Shown here piece after piece: positions 44,335 through 53,148 of a stretch of DNA of 64,000 bases. The notes beneath the pieces were generated by a model. It saw only the letters and a list, made by a program, of their open reading frames with translations. It searched no databases and had not been told where the DNA came from. Source of the stretch: a virus. The stretch covers positions 1-64,000 of IMG/VR virus record IMGVR_UViG_3300020196_000016; one strand, 5' to 3'. The position numbers and the translations under genes were made by a program. Within the stretch, counting starts at the first letter, position 1. Every line of letters starts with the position of its first letter.

Positions 44335-45909
44335 TCACTTGTCAATGATCGCGAAGTTAGTTGTTATAAGTGTAGTTGCTACACTCGCAGCATTTTGTAA
44401 TGCTATTCTGGATACTTTGGCTGGATCAATAACACCGTTTTCAAGAAGATTACAATACTTTCTTGTAGCAATATTATATCCATCACCCTTCTTTTTAACT
44501 CGTTCAATAATAACATCTGCCGATTCGTCAGCGTTCTTTAACATTTGACGGAGTGGTGCTTCAACAACTTGGGACATAATATTTAAAGCATTCTTTTGCT
44601 GTTCGTTTTCTAAACCAATCTCGCTTGGTTTTAGTTTACTGAATGCTTTAATTAATATAACTCCTCCACCGTCAACTATACCTTCGTCTTGTGCTGACCG
44701 AACAGCTTCAAGAGCATCTTCAATACGGTGTTTTGTTTCAATCATTTCTACTTCTGTTGTTCCGCCAACATGAATTGTGGCAACACCACTAGAAAGACGA
44801 GTAATTCTTTCTTGTATCTTTTCACACTCACCCATATCTTCTGTTATTTTAAATTCTTCACGAAGAGAATCAATACGTTCTGAAATAACCTTTCCATCAC
44901 CTTCACCGCCAACAATTGTTGTCCACAATTTATTTGATTCAATTGTTTTAGCACTACCAAGATCAGCAAGTTTTACATCTGTTAAGCTCTTTCCAGTTTG
45001 TGCTGAAATAAAAGTTGCACCAACAGCAATAGCCATATCCTGGAGAGTGTTAAATCTATCTTTACCATATGATGGTGCTTTGATAGAAGCAACCTTCATG
45101 CTACCACGCATGGCATTTACAATAAGTGCTGCTAATGCTTCACCGAAAATATCATCAGCAACAACAATCAGTGGACGCTTTGCTCGGGCAGCAAGTTCAA
45201 GTGTAGGCATCAACTGGTTTATATCTTCTACACGTTCATCAGTAATAAGAAACATCGGACGTTCATGTTTCATTACACCAAGACGTTCATTTGTAATAAA
45301 TTGTCCAGCAGCAATACCACCCTTGAAACGGAATCCTTCTACAATTTCAAGTGTTGTTTGTAATGATTTACCTTCTTTAATTGTAACTGCGCCGTCTTTG
45401 CCGGTTAGATCAACCGCTTCTGCGATCAACTTACCAATCGTTTTATCACCATTAGCGGAGATGGTAGCAACATTTTCTACATCTTCCAGCTTCATTACAG
45501 GTTTGGACAGCGACTTAATCTTATCTGTTAAGGCTGATACAACTTTATCTATACCGCGCTTTAATTCAATTGGAGAAACACCAGCAGCAAGATACTTTTG
45601 GCTTTCAACAAGAATAGAACGAGCCAATACAGTTGATGTGGTTGTTCCATCACCAGCAGTATTGGCTGTTTCTTCTGCTGCTTGCTTCATAATCTGAACA
45701 GCAACATTTGCAACTGGATCCTCTGATATATTAACAGCGCGGGCAACCGAAACTCCATCCTTGGTTGCGAACGGACGACGATCTTTTTCATGGATGATTA
45801 CTGTTCGACCTCGTGGACCCATTGTTGAAGCCACATTATCAGCCAGCAATTCAATTCCTTCTAATAGTTTTTGATTTAATGCTTGTTCTCGACAAAATAC
45901 TTTACTCAT
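44335..45909 (-). CDS. groEL: Chaperonin GroEL-like
   Basis: 524 residues. Landmarks: G-P-R-G-R-T-V-I-I, D-G-V-S-V-A-R-A-V, ATP-binding A-G-D-G-T-T-T-S-T-V-L-A (residues ~85-96), G-G-G-V at C-terminal hinge. The usual C-terminal GGM tail is absent; it ends A-T-T-L-I-T-T-N-F-A-I-I-D-K. No GroES homolog is visible in the window. Phage-encoded GroEL can work alone or with host GroES. TATAAT promoter is 20 bp upstream of ATG. Confidence 0.93.
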   Translation of the reverse strand: MSKVFCREQALNQKLLEGIELLADNVASTMGPRGRTVIIHEKDRRPFATKDGVSVARAVNISEDPVANVAVQIMKQAAEETANTAGDGTTTSTVLARSILVESQKYLAAGVSPIELKRGIDKVVSALTDKIKSLSKPVMKLEDVENVATISANGDKTIGKLIAEAVDLTGKDGAVTIKEGKSLQTTLEIVEGFRFKGGIAAGQFITNERLGVMKHERPMFLITDERVEDINQLMPTLELAARAKRPLIVVADDIFGEALAALIVNAMRGSMKVASIKAPSYGKDRFNTLQDMAIAVGATFISAQTGKSLTDVKLADLGSAKTIESNKLWTTIVGGEGDGKVISERIDSLREEFKITEDMGECEKIQERITRLSSGVATIHVGGTTEVEMIETKHRIEDALEAVRSAQDEGIVDGGGVILIKAFSKLKPSEIGLENEQQKNALNIMSQVVEAPLRQMLKNADESADVIIERVKKKGDGYNIATRKYCNLLENGVIDPAKVSRIALQNAASVATTLITTNFAIIDK

Positions 45910-45928
45910 TTAAACCTCGGTTTAAAAC

Positions 45929-45956
45929 ATTATATCAACAGATTGTGGGAAGTCAA
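45929..45956 (-). promoter_or_regulatory. Sigma-70 promoter of groEL
   Basis: Leftward TTGACT, 16 bp spacer, TATAAT. Confidence 0.7.
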
Positions 45957-45959
45957 GGG

Positions 45960-47816
45960 TTATTTTTCTTCTGGTGGCTTGCTTTGATCTTCTTCTGCTT
46001 GGAAGGCAGCAACATTTTCGCTTATAGTTTCGGCATTTTGAATTGCCTTGGTTCCAAAATCGCCCTCTTTTGCTTGTTCTTTTGAAGTCGCAAAGAAATT
46101 AACAAGATTTATATTTAATTCTTGAAATGCTTTAAGCGTGTTATTCATGCTTTCTGCTAAACCAGAAGCAATAGATAATTGTTGTTTATTATATTGTTCT
46201 GGATTACCAAGATTTAATGGTATTTTATTTGGAATAAGTTGCCAAATGCCTTTAATTGGTATAGAAAATCTTCCTTGTTTTTTTTCATTTTCTTGTTCGT
46301 CTGAACTTTCTACTTCTTGTAATTGTTCTTCATTTTTTGTAGAAGGTTGATTTTGTGCGGCAGACAAAGCCGTTTCTAAACTAGTTTCATATTGTTTTGC
46401 TTTTTGAAGAATATCTGAAAGTGTTTCTAATTTTTGATTTGGCTCTTTAAGTTTTATCAAATCTTCCAATACGGCTCGACTACCATAAGTTGCTTGTGTT
46501 AAATTAGGAACATTTGTACCTCTAAATTCTGGTATTTTTGATAGAATGTTTAAAATATTTTTCAAACTTTCTATAAAACTTCTTTCTTCTACTGGTATGG
46601 AAACACCGGAACGACTTTTCTGTAAATAATTTATTTTATTCTCTTGGGTTGTTTTTTGTATAACTTCTGATGATGATTTTAACTGTTGTAGTTGTTGTTC
46701 GGCAATATCGGCAGGTATTGTTCTGCGACCCATTTGTATAACATTTTTTATTGGCTCTTTAACTGATGGTGTCTTTTCCGGCGTTAATATTGTTTCATAT
46801 CCTAATTTGGTTAATTTTTCTTCATTTTCTGTATCAACAACAAGAATACCGCAAGCGCCTTCTTTTACTAGAATTAATCCTGTTGGATATGATTTAATAA
46901 TTTTCCATTCATTAGCCGGTAAATGCTGTGGAATATTTGATATAAGTAATTCCGCAAATTCTAATGAATTATTTTCTCTATTAGTAGTTGAAACAATATA
47001 AGTAATCGGTCTTCCTCTAGTGAGGGCTGCCGTATTTAAATTTTTTGCTGATCCTTTAATTGTAAAATTAGAATCCTTACCTGTAAACATCTTTAAGCTG
47101 TAATCCCAAACTTGTCCTTGCGATTCTTTCGTTACGTCCACAATCTGCTGATCTACTGAACCTAAAACCTTTGCTCCGGTTCCGATTAAAGGACGAAGGA
47201 TATATTCAAACAATTTACCCGGCTGTGCTGTAAAATAAGCAAGTTTTTTTAATAAATTTAAAAATATAAGAGCTGATATAGCTTTTCTTATATCTTTTGT
47301 CTCTACTGGATTATCTGCTGCTGTTTGTGTAAATTCATTTATTTTTTGAATTCTTAGTATCCAATTACCTTTTTCTGTTTCAAGATTACGAACTATTCTT
47401 GCTATCAGCTTGTTATCTTCGCTTTCCTCTTTCATTTCAGAGTTTGTGATTAATGAAAATATATCTGGAACTTCTATAGTATAACTCTGTGCTTTTTTTG
47501 TTGCTTCATCTTCTCCAATCAAAGCTTCTGTAGATACCCGTAAATGTGGTTGTTTTCCAAAACCATGCTCTTTTGACATCTCATTATAAGAACTTCTGCT
47601 ATTACCATTAGCATGATGCGCAACGCCTATTCCTTGTCTAACATTCTCAGGAATAGCATTTGAAACATTGTTTTCACCAAATTTCGTACCGTATGGACCG
47701 GTTTGCTCGTTCAATACATTATCGATCTCTTCCAATAATTCATTCCAACCAAATTTATTTGATTTGGTTTTAAACTTTTCATCTATTAGCGCACCTATAT
47801 CCAGCGGTTTTTTCAT
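45960..47816 (-). CDS. Large hypothetical protein
   Basis: 618 residues. N-terminal virion-like K-K-P-L-D-I-G-A-L-I-D-E-K-F; middle segment F-E-Y-I-L-R-P-L-I-G-T-G-A-K-V-L-G-S-V-D and V-W-D-Y-S-L-K-M-F-T-G-K; C-terminal Gln/Glu-rich coiled coil. The middle portion is compact and conserved-looking. Function unknown; virion-injected or internal proteins often have this makeup. Confidence 0.7.
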   Translation of the reverse strand: MKKPLDIGALIDEKFKTKSNKFGWNELLEEIDNVLNEQTGPYGTKFGENNVSNAIPENVRQGIGVAHHANGNSRSSYNEMSKEHGFGKQPHLRVSTEALIGEDEATKKAQSYTIEVPDIFSLITNSEMKEESEDNKLIARIVRNLETEKGNWILRIQKINEFTQTAADNPVETKDIRKAISALIFLNLLKKLAYFTAQPGKLFEYILRPLIGTGAKVLGSVDQQIVDVTKESQGQVWDYSLKMFTGKDSNFTIKGSAKNLNTAALTRGRPITYIVSTTNRENNSLEFAELLISNIPQHLPANEWKIIKSYPTGLILVKEGACGILVVDTENEEKLTKLGYETILTPEKTPSVKEPIKNVIQMGRRTIPADIAEQQLQQLKSSSEVIQKTTQENKINYLQKSRSGVSIPVEERSFIESLKNILNILSKIPEFRGTNVPNLTQATYGSRAVLEDLIKLKEPNQKLETLSDILQKAKQYETSLETALSAAQNQPSTKNEEQLQEVESSDEQENEKKQGRFSIPIKGIWQLIPNKIPLNLGNPEQYNKQQLSIASGLAESMNNTLKAFQELNINLVNFFATSKEQAKEGDFGTKAIQNAETISENVAAFQAEEDQSKPPEEK

Positions 47817-47833
47817 TAATCACACCTCTTAAC

Positions 47834-48547
47834 TCAAATAATTATGTCTGCGAGTCCATATTTGACCGCTTCTTCGGCAGAAAGATAGATATTTACTTTC
47901 TTTTCAAACAATTTCTTGATAAAAGTAACACTCATTTTTGTTTCTGCTGCAAGACACTTGATATACTGTTCTTGTGTATGCTGGATTTCAGCGATTTCAT
48001 TTAGCATTTCATGCTGCGGACCAGCGGTTCCTGCACTTACTTGATGAACCATTACACGACAATGACGACCAATTTTACGCTTTCCTTTGGTTCCACTTGC
48101 AAGGAGAAGTGTTCCAGCACTCATAACTTGACCAAGACCAAGAGTTTCAATGTCACAATCCTTGCGAACCATTCGCATTGTATCATAGATACCAAACATA
48201 TCACTTGCACTTCCACCCGGTGTAGAAATTACAAAATTGATAGGCTGTGATACTTCATCAAATTTTACATCAATACCAGCATCCATATCCTCGTCTGCAA
48301 TAGCTTTCTCAAGCTTCTTTTTCTGTACTGCTGTAAGTGGACGTGGTACGCTTTTCATTCGTGTATCATGGAGGTGGAGAAGGCTATATACAACAAGTTC
48401 TGCCTTCTCTGTATCAAGCTGACCATACAATCCAATCTTACGAGAACCTTTTTGTTCTGGTTCTGAAAGTTGTTTGATTGTATTCATGAAATCATCTTCC
48501 GATAGCACATTATCTTTTGATTTCTTTTCTGTTGGCTTTTTACGCAT
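47834..48547 (-). CDS. clpP: ClpP-like serine protease
   Basis: 237 residues from the ATG at 48,547 (AAAGGAAATAT upstream); a TTG 7 codons earlier is less likely. Catalytic Ser in Q-V-M-S-A-G-T-L-L (about residue 132) and His in M-V-H-Q-V-S-A-G, with I-S-T-P-G-G-S-A-S as oxyanion loop. Either a proteasome-like peptidase or a head-maturation protease; the gene does not lie in a portal-capsid cassette here. The N-terminal ~45 residues are extra and basic. Confidence 0.88.
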   Translation of the reverse strand: MRKKPTEKKSKDNVLSEDDFMNTIKQLSEPEQKGSRKIGLYGQLDTEKAELVVYSLLHLHDTRMKSVPRPLTAVQKKKLEKAIADEDMDAGIDVKFDEVSQPINFVISTPGGSASDMFGIYDTMRMVRKDCDIETLGLGQVMSAGTLLLASGTKGKRKIGRHCRVMVHQVSAGTAGPQHEMLNEIAEIQHTQEQYIKCLAAETKMSVTFIKKLFEKKVNIYLSAEEAVKYGLADIII

Positions 48548-48564
48548 ATATTTCCTTTTGTTAA

Positions 48565-48747
48565 TCAAACTTCAATATCGTCTTCATCATCATCAGCAAA
48601 ATTGTTGTAGGCAACTGTCAGATCGCTTAGTAATTTAGAATGACGATCATCTAAATGTGGTTTTTCTTCTAGCCACTCAATAAATTCAGAAAGAGTTCTG
48701 GCAACTCCATTCCATTGAGCTAAGTTTCCAGCCGTAATCTTTTTCAT
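48565..48747 (-). CDS. Hypothetical small acidic protein
   Basis: 60 residues: W-N-G-V-A-R-T-L-S-E-F-I-E-W-L-E-E, helical, with D-D-D-E-D-D tail. It precedes ClpP. Function unknown. Confidence 0.58.
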   Translation of the reverse strand: MKKITAGNLAQWNGVARTLSEFIEWLEEKPHLDDRHSKLLSDLTVAYNNFADDDEDDIEV

Positions 48748-48756
48748 TTTCTCCTC

Positions 48757-48978
48757 TTAGTTTTTAAGTTTACTGTAATCTTCTCTTGGTAGGAAAGCAG
48801 CTTTACTTGCTTTGTGTGTTAGGTAATTAATAGTTGTTACAAATGGTATGTAATAACCTTTACCTTCAATTATTTCAAGATACTCAACAAAGTCGGAACA
48901 TAAACTATATTCAAGTAGTTCAAAAAATTCATCTTCCGACATTTTGACGCCTTCTTTACCTTCCCACCACCACATCAT
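48757..48978 (-). CDS. Hypothetical small protein
   Basis: 73 residues, or 61 if the internal ATG at 48,942 is used. F-F-E-L-L-E-Y-S-L-C-S-D-F-V-E-Y-L-E and T-H-K-A-S-K-A-A-F-L-P-R. Helical. No family recognised. Confidence 0.52.
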   Translation of the reverse strand: MMWWWEGKEGVKMSEDEFFELLEYSLCSDFVEYLEIIEGKGYYIPFVTTINYLTHKASKAAFLPREDYSKLKN

Positions 48979-48997
48979 ATTAGCATAGTTTCCTCAT

Positions 48998-49210
48998 TTA
49001 ATCAAGTGCTCGTTCTATAACTTCTAAATCTATTGGTGATTCTTCTGACACACAAGTTAATTGCCAACAAACAGTTATAGAATTTTCACCCCATCTGTCT
49101 GCCCTAACATCTAATACAACTCCCAATCCATGTGGAGTTTTTTCATTCCAATTTGGTTTTACTAAATCTCCTACACAAAATAATTCATTTCTAAACTTTT
49201 TGGATTGCAT
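48998..49210 (-). CDS. GDL-family small protein
   Basis: 70 residues: F-C-V-G-D-L-V-K-P, G-L-G-V-V-L-D-V and I-T-V-C-W. C terminus lacks P-V-x-K. Overlaps the next gene by 20 bp. Confidence 0.7.
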   Translation of the reverse strand: MQSKKFRNELFCVGDLVKPNWNEKTPHGLGVVLDVRADRWGENSITVCWQLTCVSEESPIDLEVIERALD

Positions 49211-49436
49211 TTGTTACTACCATCTCCAATGTTTTATCTGTCCTCTGGGTTTTTAGGGTTACAAAGGGATAACCATGTTGATAATATATATTAGTAATTA
49301 GGTATGCATATTCAATTGCATTTCCTTCTCCATCAGTTAACTTGACTAAATCTCCTTTATTGAGATTGTTTTTTCTATCAATCCTCAAATTGAACTGCGA
49401 AAATTTTTCCGTCTGAACCTTTGTGTTTAAATTCAT
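49191..49436 (-). CDS. GDL-family small protein
   Basis: 81 residues: L-N-K-G-D-L-V-K-L, A-Y-L-I-T-N-I and F-V-T-L-K. The N-terminal 28 residues overlap the next gene by 59 bp, so a later start is possible. Confidence 0.62.
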   Translation of the reverse strand: MNLNTKVQTEKFSQFNLRIDRKNNLNKGDLVKLTDGEGNAIEYAYLITNIYYQHGYPFVTLKTQRTDKTLEMVVTNAIQKV

Positions 49437-49623
49437 AGTATTTTTTTATCTTTCCGGAATTACATAAATGTATTGTAACCATTTTAGCGTTTGGTCCCAC
49501 GATAACACCTATCTTTGGTGAAAGCATAGCAGGAATGAATTTCCCGCCATATCCGACAGAGTGAAGAGCAGTGTTCAATCGCTTGATATACTCAAGAAAT
49601 TTATTTATTTTTTCATCTTGCAT
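49378..49623 (-). CDS. Hypothetical small protein
   Basis: 81 residues: F-L-E-Y-I-K-R-L-N-T-A-L, then K-I-G-V-I-V-G-P-N-A-K and I-F-A-V-Q-F-E. The V-G-V-I-V strand is GDL-like without V-G-D-L. Overlaps the upstream gene by 19 bp. Confidence 0.55.
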   Translation of the reverse strand: MQDEKINKFLEYIKRLNTALHSVGYGGKFIPAMLSPKIGVIVGPNAKMVTIHLCNSGKIKKYYEFKHKGSDGKIFAVQFED

Positions 49624-50102
49624 GTGCGAGAATTATGTCCTTTCTGGTTACATAACGAACATGTTCGCTGTCCTTTCTCCTCAACAATAGTAGCAACAGG
49701 AGTTGTTGTTTTGATTGCTACTGATTTACGATGAAAATCACGGCAAGTTGCCGCATTATGACCTGGCTGTTTGCATTTAGAACAAACACGAACAGAAGGC
49801 GCAGCTTGTTCGGCTACGCCTTCTCCTTTTATTTCTTTTTTTGCTCGACCTTCACGATCAAGGACTTTTAGGTTGAAATCCTTGAATTTCTTGATCCATT
49901 CTTCCCACTTTTCTGTATCTGGAAATTTCTTTACAAAGAATAGAATCTGGCCGTCATTGTTCCAGCCTTCTCCAGATTCATTCCAATCTTCTAGTGATTT
50001 TTCTACAATAGAACGATTTTTGCCATCTACGTTATTTACTTGAATACGGTATATGTGGCCTTCATCATCTGCTGTAAATTTCCATGCTGACGCGGTGATC
50101 AT
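49605..50102 (-). CDS. Double zinc-knuckle protein with alpha/beta N terminus
   Basis: 165 residues from ATG at 50,102 with GGAGGTAGG upstream. N-terminal ~95 residues: W-K-F-T-A-D-D-E-G-H-I-Y-R-I-Q-V then a WGR-like W-N-E-S-G-E-G-W-N-N-D-G. C-terminal knuckles C-S-K-C-K-Q-P-G-H-N-A-A-T-C and C-S-L-C-N-Q-K-G-H-N-S-R-T-C. The same knuckle type is at the other end of the 36,803 protein. Likely RNA or ssDNA binding. Confidence 0.75.
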   Translation of the reverse strand: MITASAWKFTADDEGHIYRIQVNNVDGKNRSIVEKSLEDWNESGEGWNNDGQILFFVKKFPDTEKWEEWIKKFKDFNLKVLDREGRAKKEIKGEGVAEQAAPSVRVCSKCKQPGHNAATCRDFHRKSVAIKTTTPVATIVEEKGQRTCSLCNQKGHNSRTCKMKK

Positions 50103-50121
50103 CCTACCTCCAATCTCTGCA

Positions 50122-50150
50122 ATCCTACCACGGGTCGGTCGGGCTGTCAA
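50122..50150 (-). promoter_or_regulatory. Sigma-70 promoter of zinc-knuckle gene
   Basis: Leftward TTGACA, 17 bp spacer, TAGGAT. Confidence 0.68.
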
Positions 50151-50209
50151 CCGCAAAGGAAAAGCCGGGAAAACCCCGGCCTCGCCTGATTTCTTTATTT
50201 AACTGAGAT

Positions 50210-50992
50210 TCAACGTTTATTTTTTGATTCTTTTACAAGGCGGGCAGCAACACGACTTGTTAATCTTTCTACCATTTCTTGCATTTGTTCTTCTTCGTCA
50301 CCTTCTGGTGGCGCGTCACCTTCTGGTGAAGCTTCTTCGTCACCTTCTGGTGAAGCTTCTTTGTCACCTTCATCACCGCGTGAAATATCCATTTGAACTC
50401 CATATTGGGATGCCATATTTTTTAATGTATCCAACATGTTGTTGATTAGATCTTTCATTTTTGAAGCGTGTTCTGGACTTTCACCGGCAGCATCACTTGA
50501 AGTATCAGCGCCTTCTGGTGCTTCTGGAGCATCCATTTCTTCTTCCATTTCAGCTTCGTTATAACCTTCTTCCAGTGATTCACTTACAACTTCGAATTCA
50601 CCACGATTTGGTTTACGATCACTGGCATTTGATTTGCCACCGGTTTCATCAGCGACACTTACATTACCTTTACCAACTGAATGATGTGTTCCTGCTTTTA
50701 GTGGCTTCATTGTTCCCGGTGATTTAACAGATTCAGCACCATCGATTCCTTGTTTTGGCTTTGCAACACCTTTAACTTTTTGTTTTGGTGAACCGGGACG
50801 GCCTTCACTTTCTTTACCTTCTTCTGTTACATCGCCCTCTTCAACAACTTCTTCTTCAAGGGCTTCTTCTTCTAATTGACCTTCTTCTTGTTTATAATCT
50901 GATTCTTTCAAGAATTTATCGGTTAATGGCTGTAGATTAGCCAATTTCATAAAGCTGCGGATTGTGCTTTCTTCTAATAGTTTCTTACTCAT
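50210..50992 (-). CDS. Virion-type acidic protein, possible scaffold/core
   Basis: 260 residues. N terminus K-K-L-L-E-E-S-T-I-R-S-F-M-K-L-A-N-L-Q-P-L is typical of phage prohead proteins. A very acidic middle and Glu/Pro repeats (S-P-E-G-D-E-E-A-S-P-E-G-D) follow, ending in a helix M-V-E-R-L-T-S-R-V-A-A-R-L-V. This pattern fits a scaffold or internal core protein removed by protease during maturation. Direct repeats of ~24 bp lie at 50,290-50,360. Confidence 0.72.
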   Translation of the reverse strand: MSKKLLEESTIRSFMKLANLQPLTDKFLKESDYKQEEGQLEEEALEEEVVEEGDVTEEGKESEGRPGSPKQKVKGVAKPKQGIDGAESVKSPGTMKPLKAGTHHSVGKGNVSVADETGGKSNASDRKPNRGEFEVVSESLEEGYNEAEMEEEMDAPEAPEGADTSSDAAGESPEHASKMKDLINNMLDTLKNMASQYGVQMDISRGDEGDKEASPEGDEEASPEGDAPPEGDEEEQMQEMVERLTSRVAARLVKESKNKR

Positions 50993-51060
50993 TACGTATC
51001 TCCCTTAAAAATAAAGAAATCTAGTTGTAAATAGTACTTTATTTAATGAAATACAAAAAA

Positions 51061-51498
51061 TTATTGTTTATCAACCAATCTTTCCAATAATTTTGATAAA
51101 ATCATTTGATCTTTGCTAATTTCTTTATTTTGTCTCACCATATCTTCAAGCAATTTTGTTTGTATTTCACTATTTTTAGCCAATATATTTATTGCTTTTA
51201 CATTTTCATGAAGGGCTTCTTCTAATGAACGGCGAACATACCAAATTTTAACACCATCTTCGTCATTTTTATCGTGCCAGTCATACATAGTTTTGTTTGT
51301 CTGAACAAGGTTATCTACCTTTATATCTATTTTTTCAACATGATTGCTGATTGACCTAACACTATCAGTCATTTGGTATATTTTATTGTCTGTGTTTTGT
51401 AAGTTCTTTTCTTTTAACCAAGAAAATAATTCTCTCGCTGCTAATGCGACAAGTGTAACCAATAAAGCACCATTTGCTACAATTATATTGTTATCCAT
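51061..51498 (-). CDS. Membrane-anchored coiled-coil protein
   Basis: 145 residues. Residues 6-27 are hydrophobic (I-V-A-N-G-A-L-L-V-T-L-V-A-L-A-A), then a short basic segment and a long heptad helix (residues ~40-145). One-span holin, spanin-like or membrane tether are options. No exact family. Confidence 0.62.
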   Translation of the reverse strand: MDNNIIVANGALLVTLVALAARELFSWLKEKNLQNTDNKIYQMTDSVRSISNHVEKIDIKVDNLVQTNKTMYDWHDKNDEDGVKIWYVRRSLEEALHENVKAINILAKNSEIQTKLLEDMVRQNKEISKDQMILSKLLERLVDKQ

Positions 51499-51549
51499 TG
51501 AGAAACCCTCCGAGAGAAATCAAGGAACAATATAATTAGTTTGTAATTA

Positions 51550-51786
51550 TTAATCCAACAACTTTAGGGTCTTGGTAATTTTCTGAATTGCTTTGTCTTG
51601 TATTTGTTTGATACGAACAAAACTAACACCCATTATATCTCCAATTGTTCGTAAATCCATCTCGCCATTCTGTTCTATAGCAACAAAACAACAGTTTAAA
51701 CTTTCTTGATGTTCAACCCAATAACGACAATCTGTATTGGGACAAACTGTATTTAATTCTACACATTTTTCACTACATTTTTTCAT
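51550..51786 (-). CDS. Cys-rich protein with sigma-70 region 4-like helix-turn-helix
   Basis: 78 residues from MKKCSEKC. First half: C-V-E-L-N-T-V-C-P-N-T-D-C-R-Y-W, four or more Cys, then N-C-C-F-V-A-I. Second half D-L-R-T-I-G-D-I-M-G-V-S-F-V-R-I-K-Q-I-Q-D-K-A resembles sigma factor region 4.2. It may recognise a -35 box as a minimal sigma or anti-sigma partner. Confidence 0.68.
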   Translation of the reverse strand: MKKCSEKCVELNTVCPNTDCRYWVEHQESLNCCFVAIEQNGEMDLRTIGDIMGVSFVRIKQIQDKAIQKITKTLKLLD

Positions 51787-51796
51787 GTTGTTCCTC

Positions 51797-52813
51797 TCAT
51801 ATGTCGCTTGGTGAATAGGAGAAGACAACATCTTCTACGGCAGGACAATTATTTAATATTTCTTGCCTTATGAAATCAAGGAATTTATCTTCGTATTTTA
51901 AATTTTGTAATACATTATTCTTGTATAACTTCCAAGTATCCACTTGTTCCAATATATCAGTTTTATTAATGATTAAATCACTTACACCATTTATATTGGC
52001 TGCTTTGATTAGCATATCAATATTCAAGAAATCAACTTGACGGGGTCTTCCGGTTGTTGCTCCGTATTCCTGGCCCACTTCACGGATTTTATTAAATATT
52101 TCTCCGTCTGGCTGGAATTTCTTTGCCCCAACATAAGTTTGATATGCTTTGGCTACACCATACACATGACGGATTGATGATGGTGGAATTCCATTAGATA
52201 CAGCACCACCAACATTACAAGTTGAGGATGTTACGTATGGATAATCACCCCAATCAATATCTAATCCAAATCCCTGTGCTCCTTCAAATAGGGCAACAAC
52301 GGGCAAAGAAGAATTAAAAAACTCTTCATATATATCAGTTAATTGGTATTGATCTGTTGTTGGTATATTTTCAAATCTAATACCTTTACGATCATATTTA
52401 TCACGATACGCTGGACCATTACCTTTACGGGTTGTTCCTATTGCTGTATCCACACCATCTTCTTCAAGATGTTTATTAGAAATAACATTTACTCGTTTAT
52501 CTATAAACAAATTTCCTTTTACTTTTATCCCAGCTTCTTCTAAATCACCTATCTCTTTTTGTAGAAGAGTGGGACTTACAACACACCCAGGACCAATAAT
52601 GGAACGAACTCCTTTTAATACGCCAGATGGAACAGCGTGAGTTATAACTTTTTTACCTTCGTGATAAATTGTATGACCTGCGTTATGTCCTCCACCAAAT
52701 CGGACACAATGGGTATATTCACTTGATTTTAATAGTGAATGCGTAACCTTGCCTTTACCACTATCACCAAATTGTAAATCAACAACAACATCAGCCAATA
52801 ACTTTTTTTTCAT
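51797..52813 (-). CDS. purA: Adenylosuccinate synthetase (PurA-like)
   Basis: 338 residues, short for the family (~430). V-D-L-Q-F-G-D-S-G-K-G-K aligns with the PurA P-loop W-G-D-E-G-K-G-K and keeps the catalytic Asp. F-G-G-G-H-N-A-G-H-T, G-P-G-C-V-V, G-T-T-R-K-G-N-G-P-A and F-E-G-A-Q-G-F-G-L-D are the other landmark blocks. It joins GTP, IMP (or dGMP in PurZ) and Asp. The retained Asp favours PurA over PurZ. Start M-K-K-K-L-L-A-D-V-V. Confidence 0.9.
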   Translation of the reverse strand: MKKKLLADVVVDLQFGDSGKGKVTHSLLKSSEYTHCVRFGGGHNAGHTIYHEGKKVITHAVPSGVLKGVRSIIGPGCVVSPTLLQKEIGDLEEAGIKVKGNLFIDKRVNVISNKHLEEDGVDTAIGTTRKGNGPAYRDKYDRKGIRFENIPTTDQYQLTDIYEEFFNSSLPVVALFEGAQGFGLDIDWGDYPYVTSSTCNVGGAVSNGIPPSSIRHVYGVAKAYQTYVGAKKFQPDGEIFNKIREVGQEYGATTGRPRQVDFLNIDMLIKAANINGVSDLIINKTDILEQVDTWKLYKNNVLQNLKYEDKFLDFIRQEILNNCPAVEDVVFSYSPSDI

Positions 52814-53148
52814 AAACCTGCCTCTTCATCAAAAAGATCGTAAATGTCGTCTATTTCATCTTTATCTAGACCAAATTTACGCATCTCTATTTTACCTTCT
52901 TCTATCTCCAAGTCAAGCACTTCTTCTTTCCATTGAGCGTATCCTTTGCTCTTGCGATATGCTTTTAAGAATTCACGGAGGTTTGGTTCGTCTTCCAAGA
53001 AACCTTTAATAATAGCAATAAAGAACTCTTTTTTAGTGAGTTCTTCATGCCGTAGTTTTATCATTAGACGAGCATATTCGCCGTCTATTGTTTCAAAACA
53101 TACCTTACAAGGAACAGCTCCAGCAGGAGGCTTTCTTTCTTCACTCAT
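52810..53148 (-). CDS. Hypothetical protein
   Basis: 112 residues: C-K-V-C at residues 14-17, then helices (L-T-K-K-E-F-F-I-A-I-I-K-G-F-L) and an acidic end D-D-I-Y-D-L-F-D-E-E. It overlaps purA by 4 bp and the HNH gene by 8 bp. No family recognised. Confidence 0.62.
   Translation of the reverse strand: MSEERKPPAGAVPCKVCFETIDGEYARLMIKLRHEELTKKEFFIAIIKGFLEDEPNLREFLKAYRKSKGYAQWKEEVLDLEIEEGKIEMRKFGLDKDEIDDIYDLFDEEAGL

Noticed and set aside
44777-45697. Rightward ORF of 306 codons
   Set aside because: Antisense shadow of groEL; composition is Ser/Ile-rich and without SD.
51797-52813. PurZ (2-aminoadenine pathway) instead of PurA
   Set aside because: The P-loop keeps the catalytic Asp (F-G-D-S-G-K-G-K) and no other Z-pathway gene is in view.
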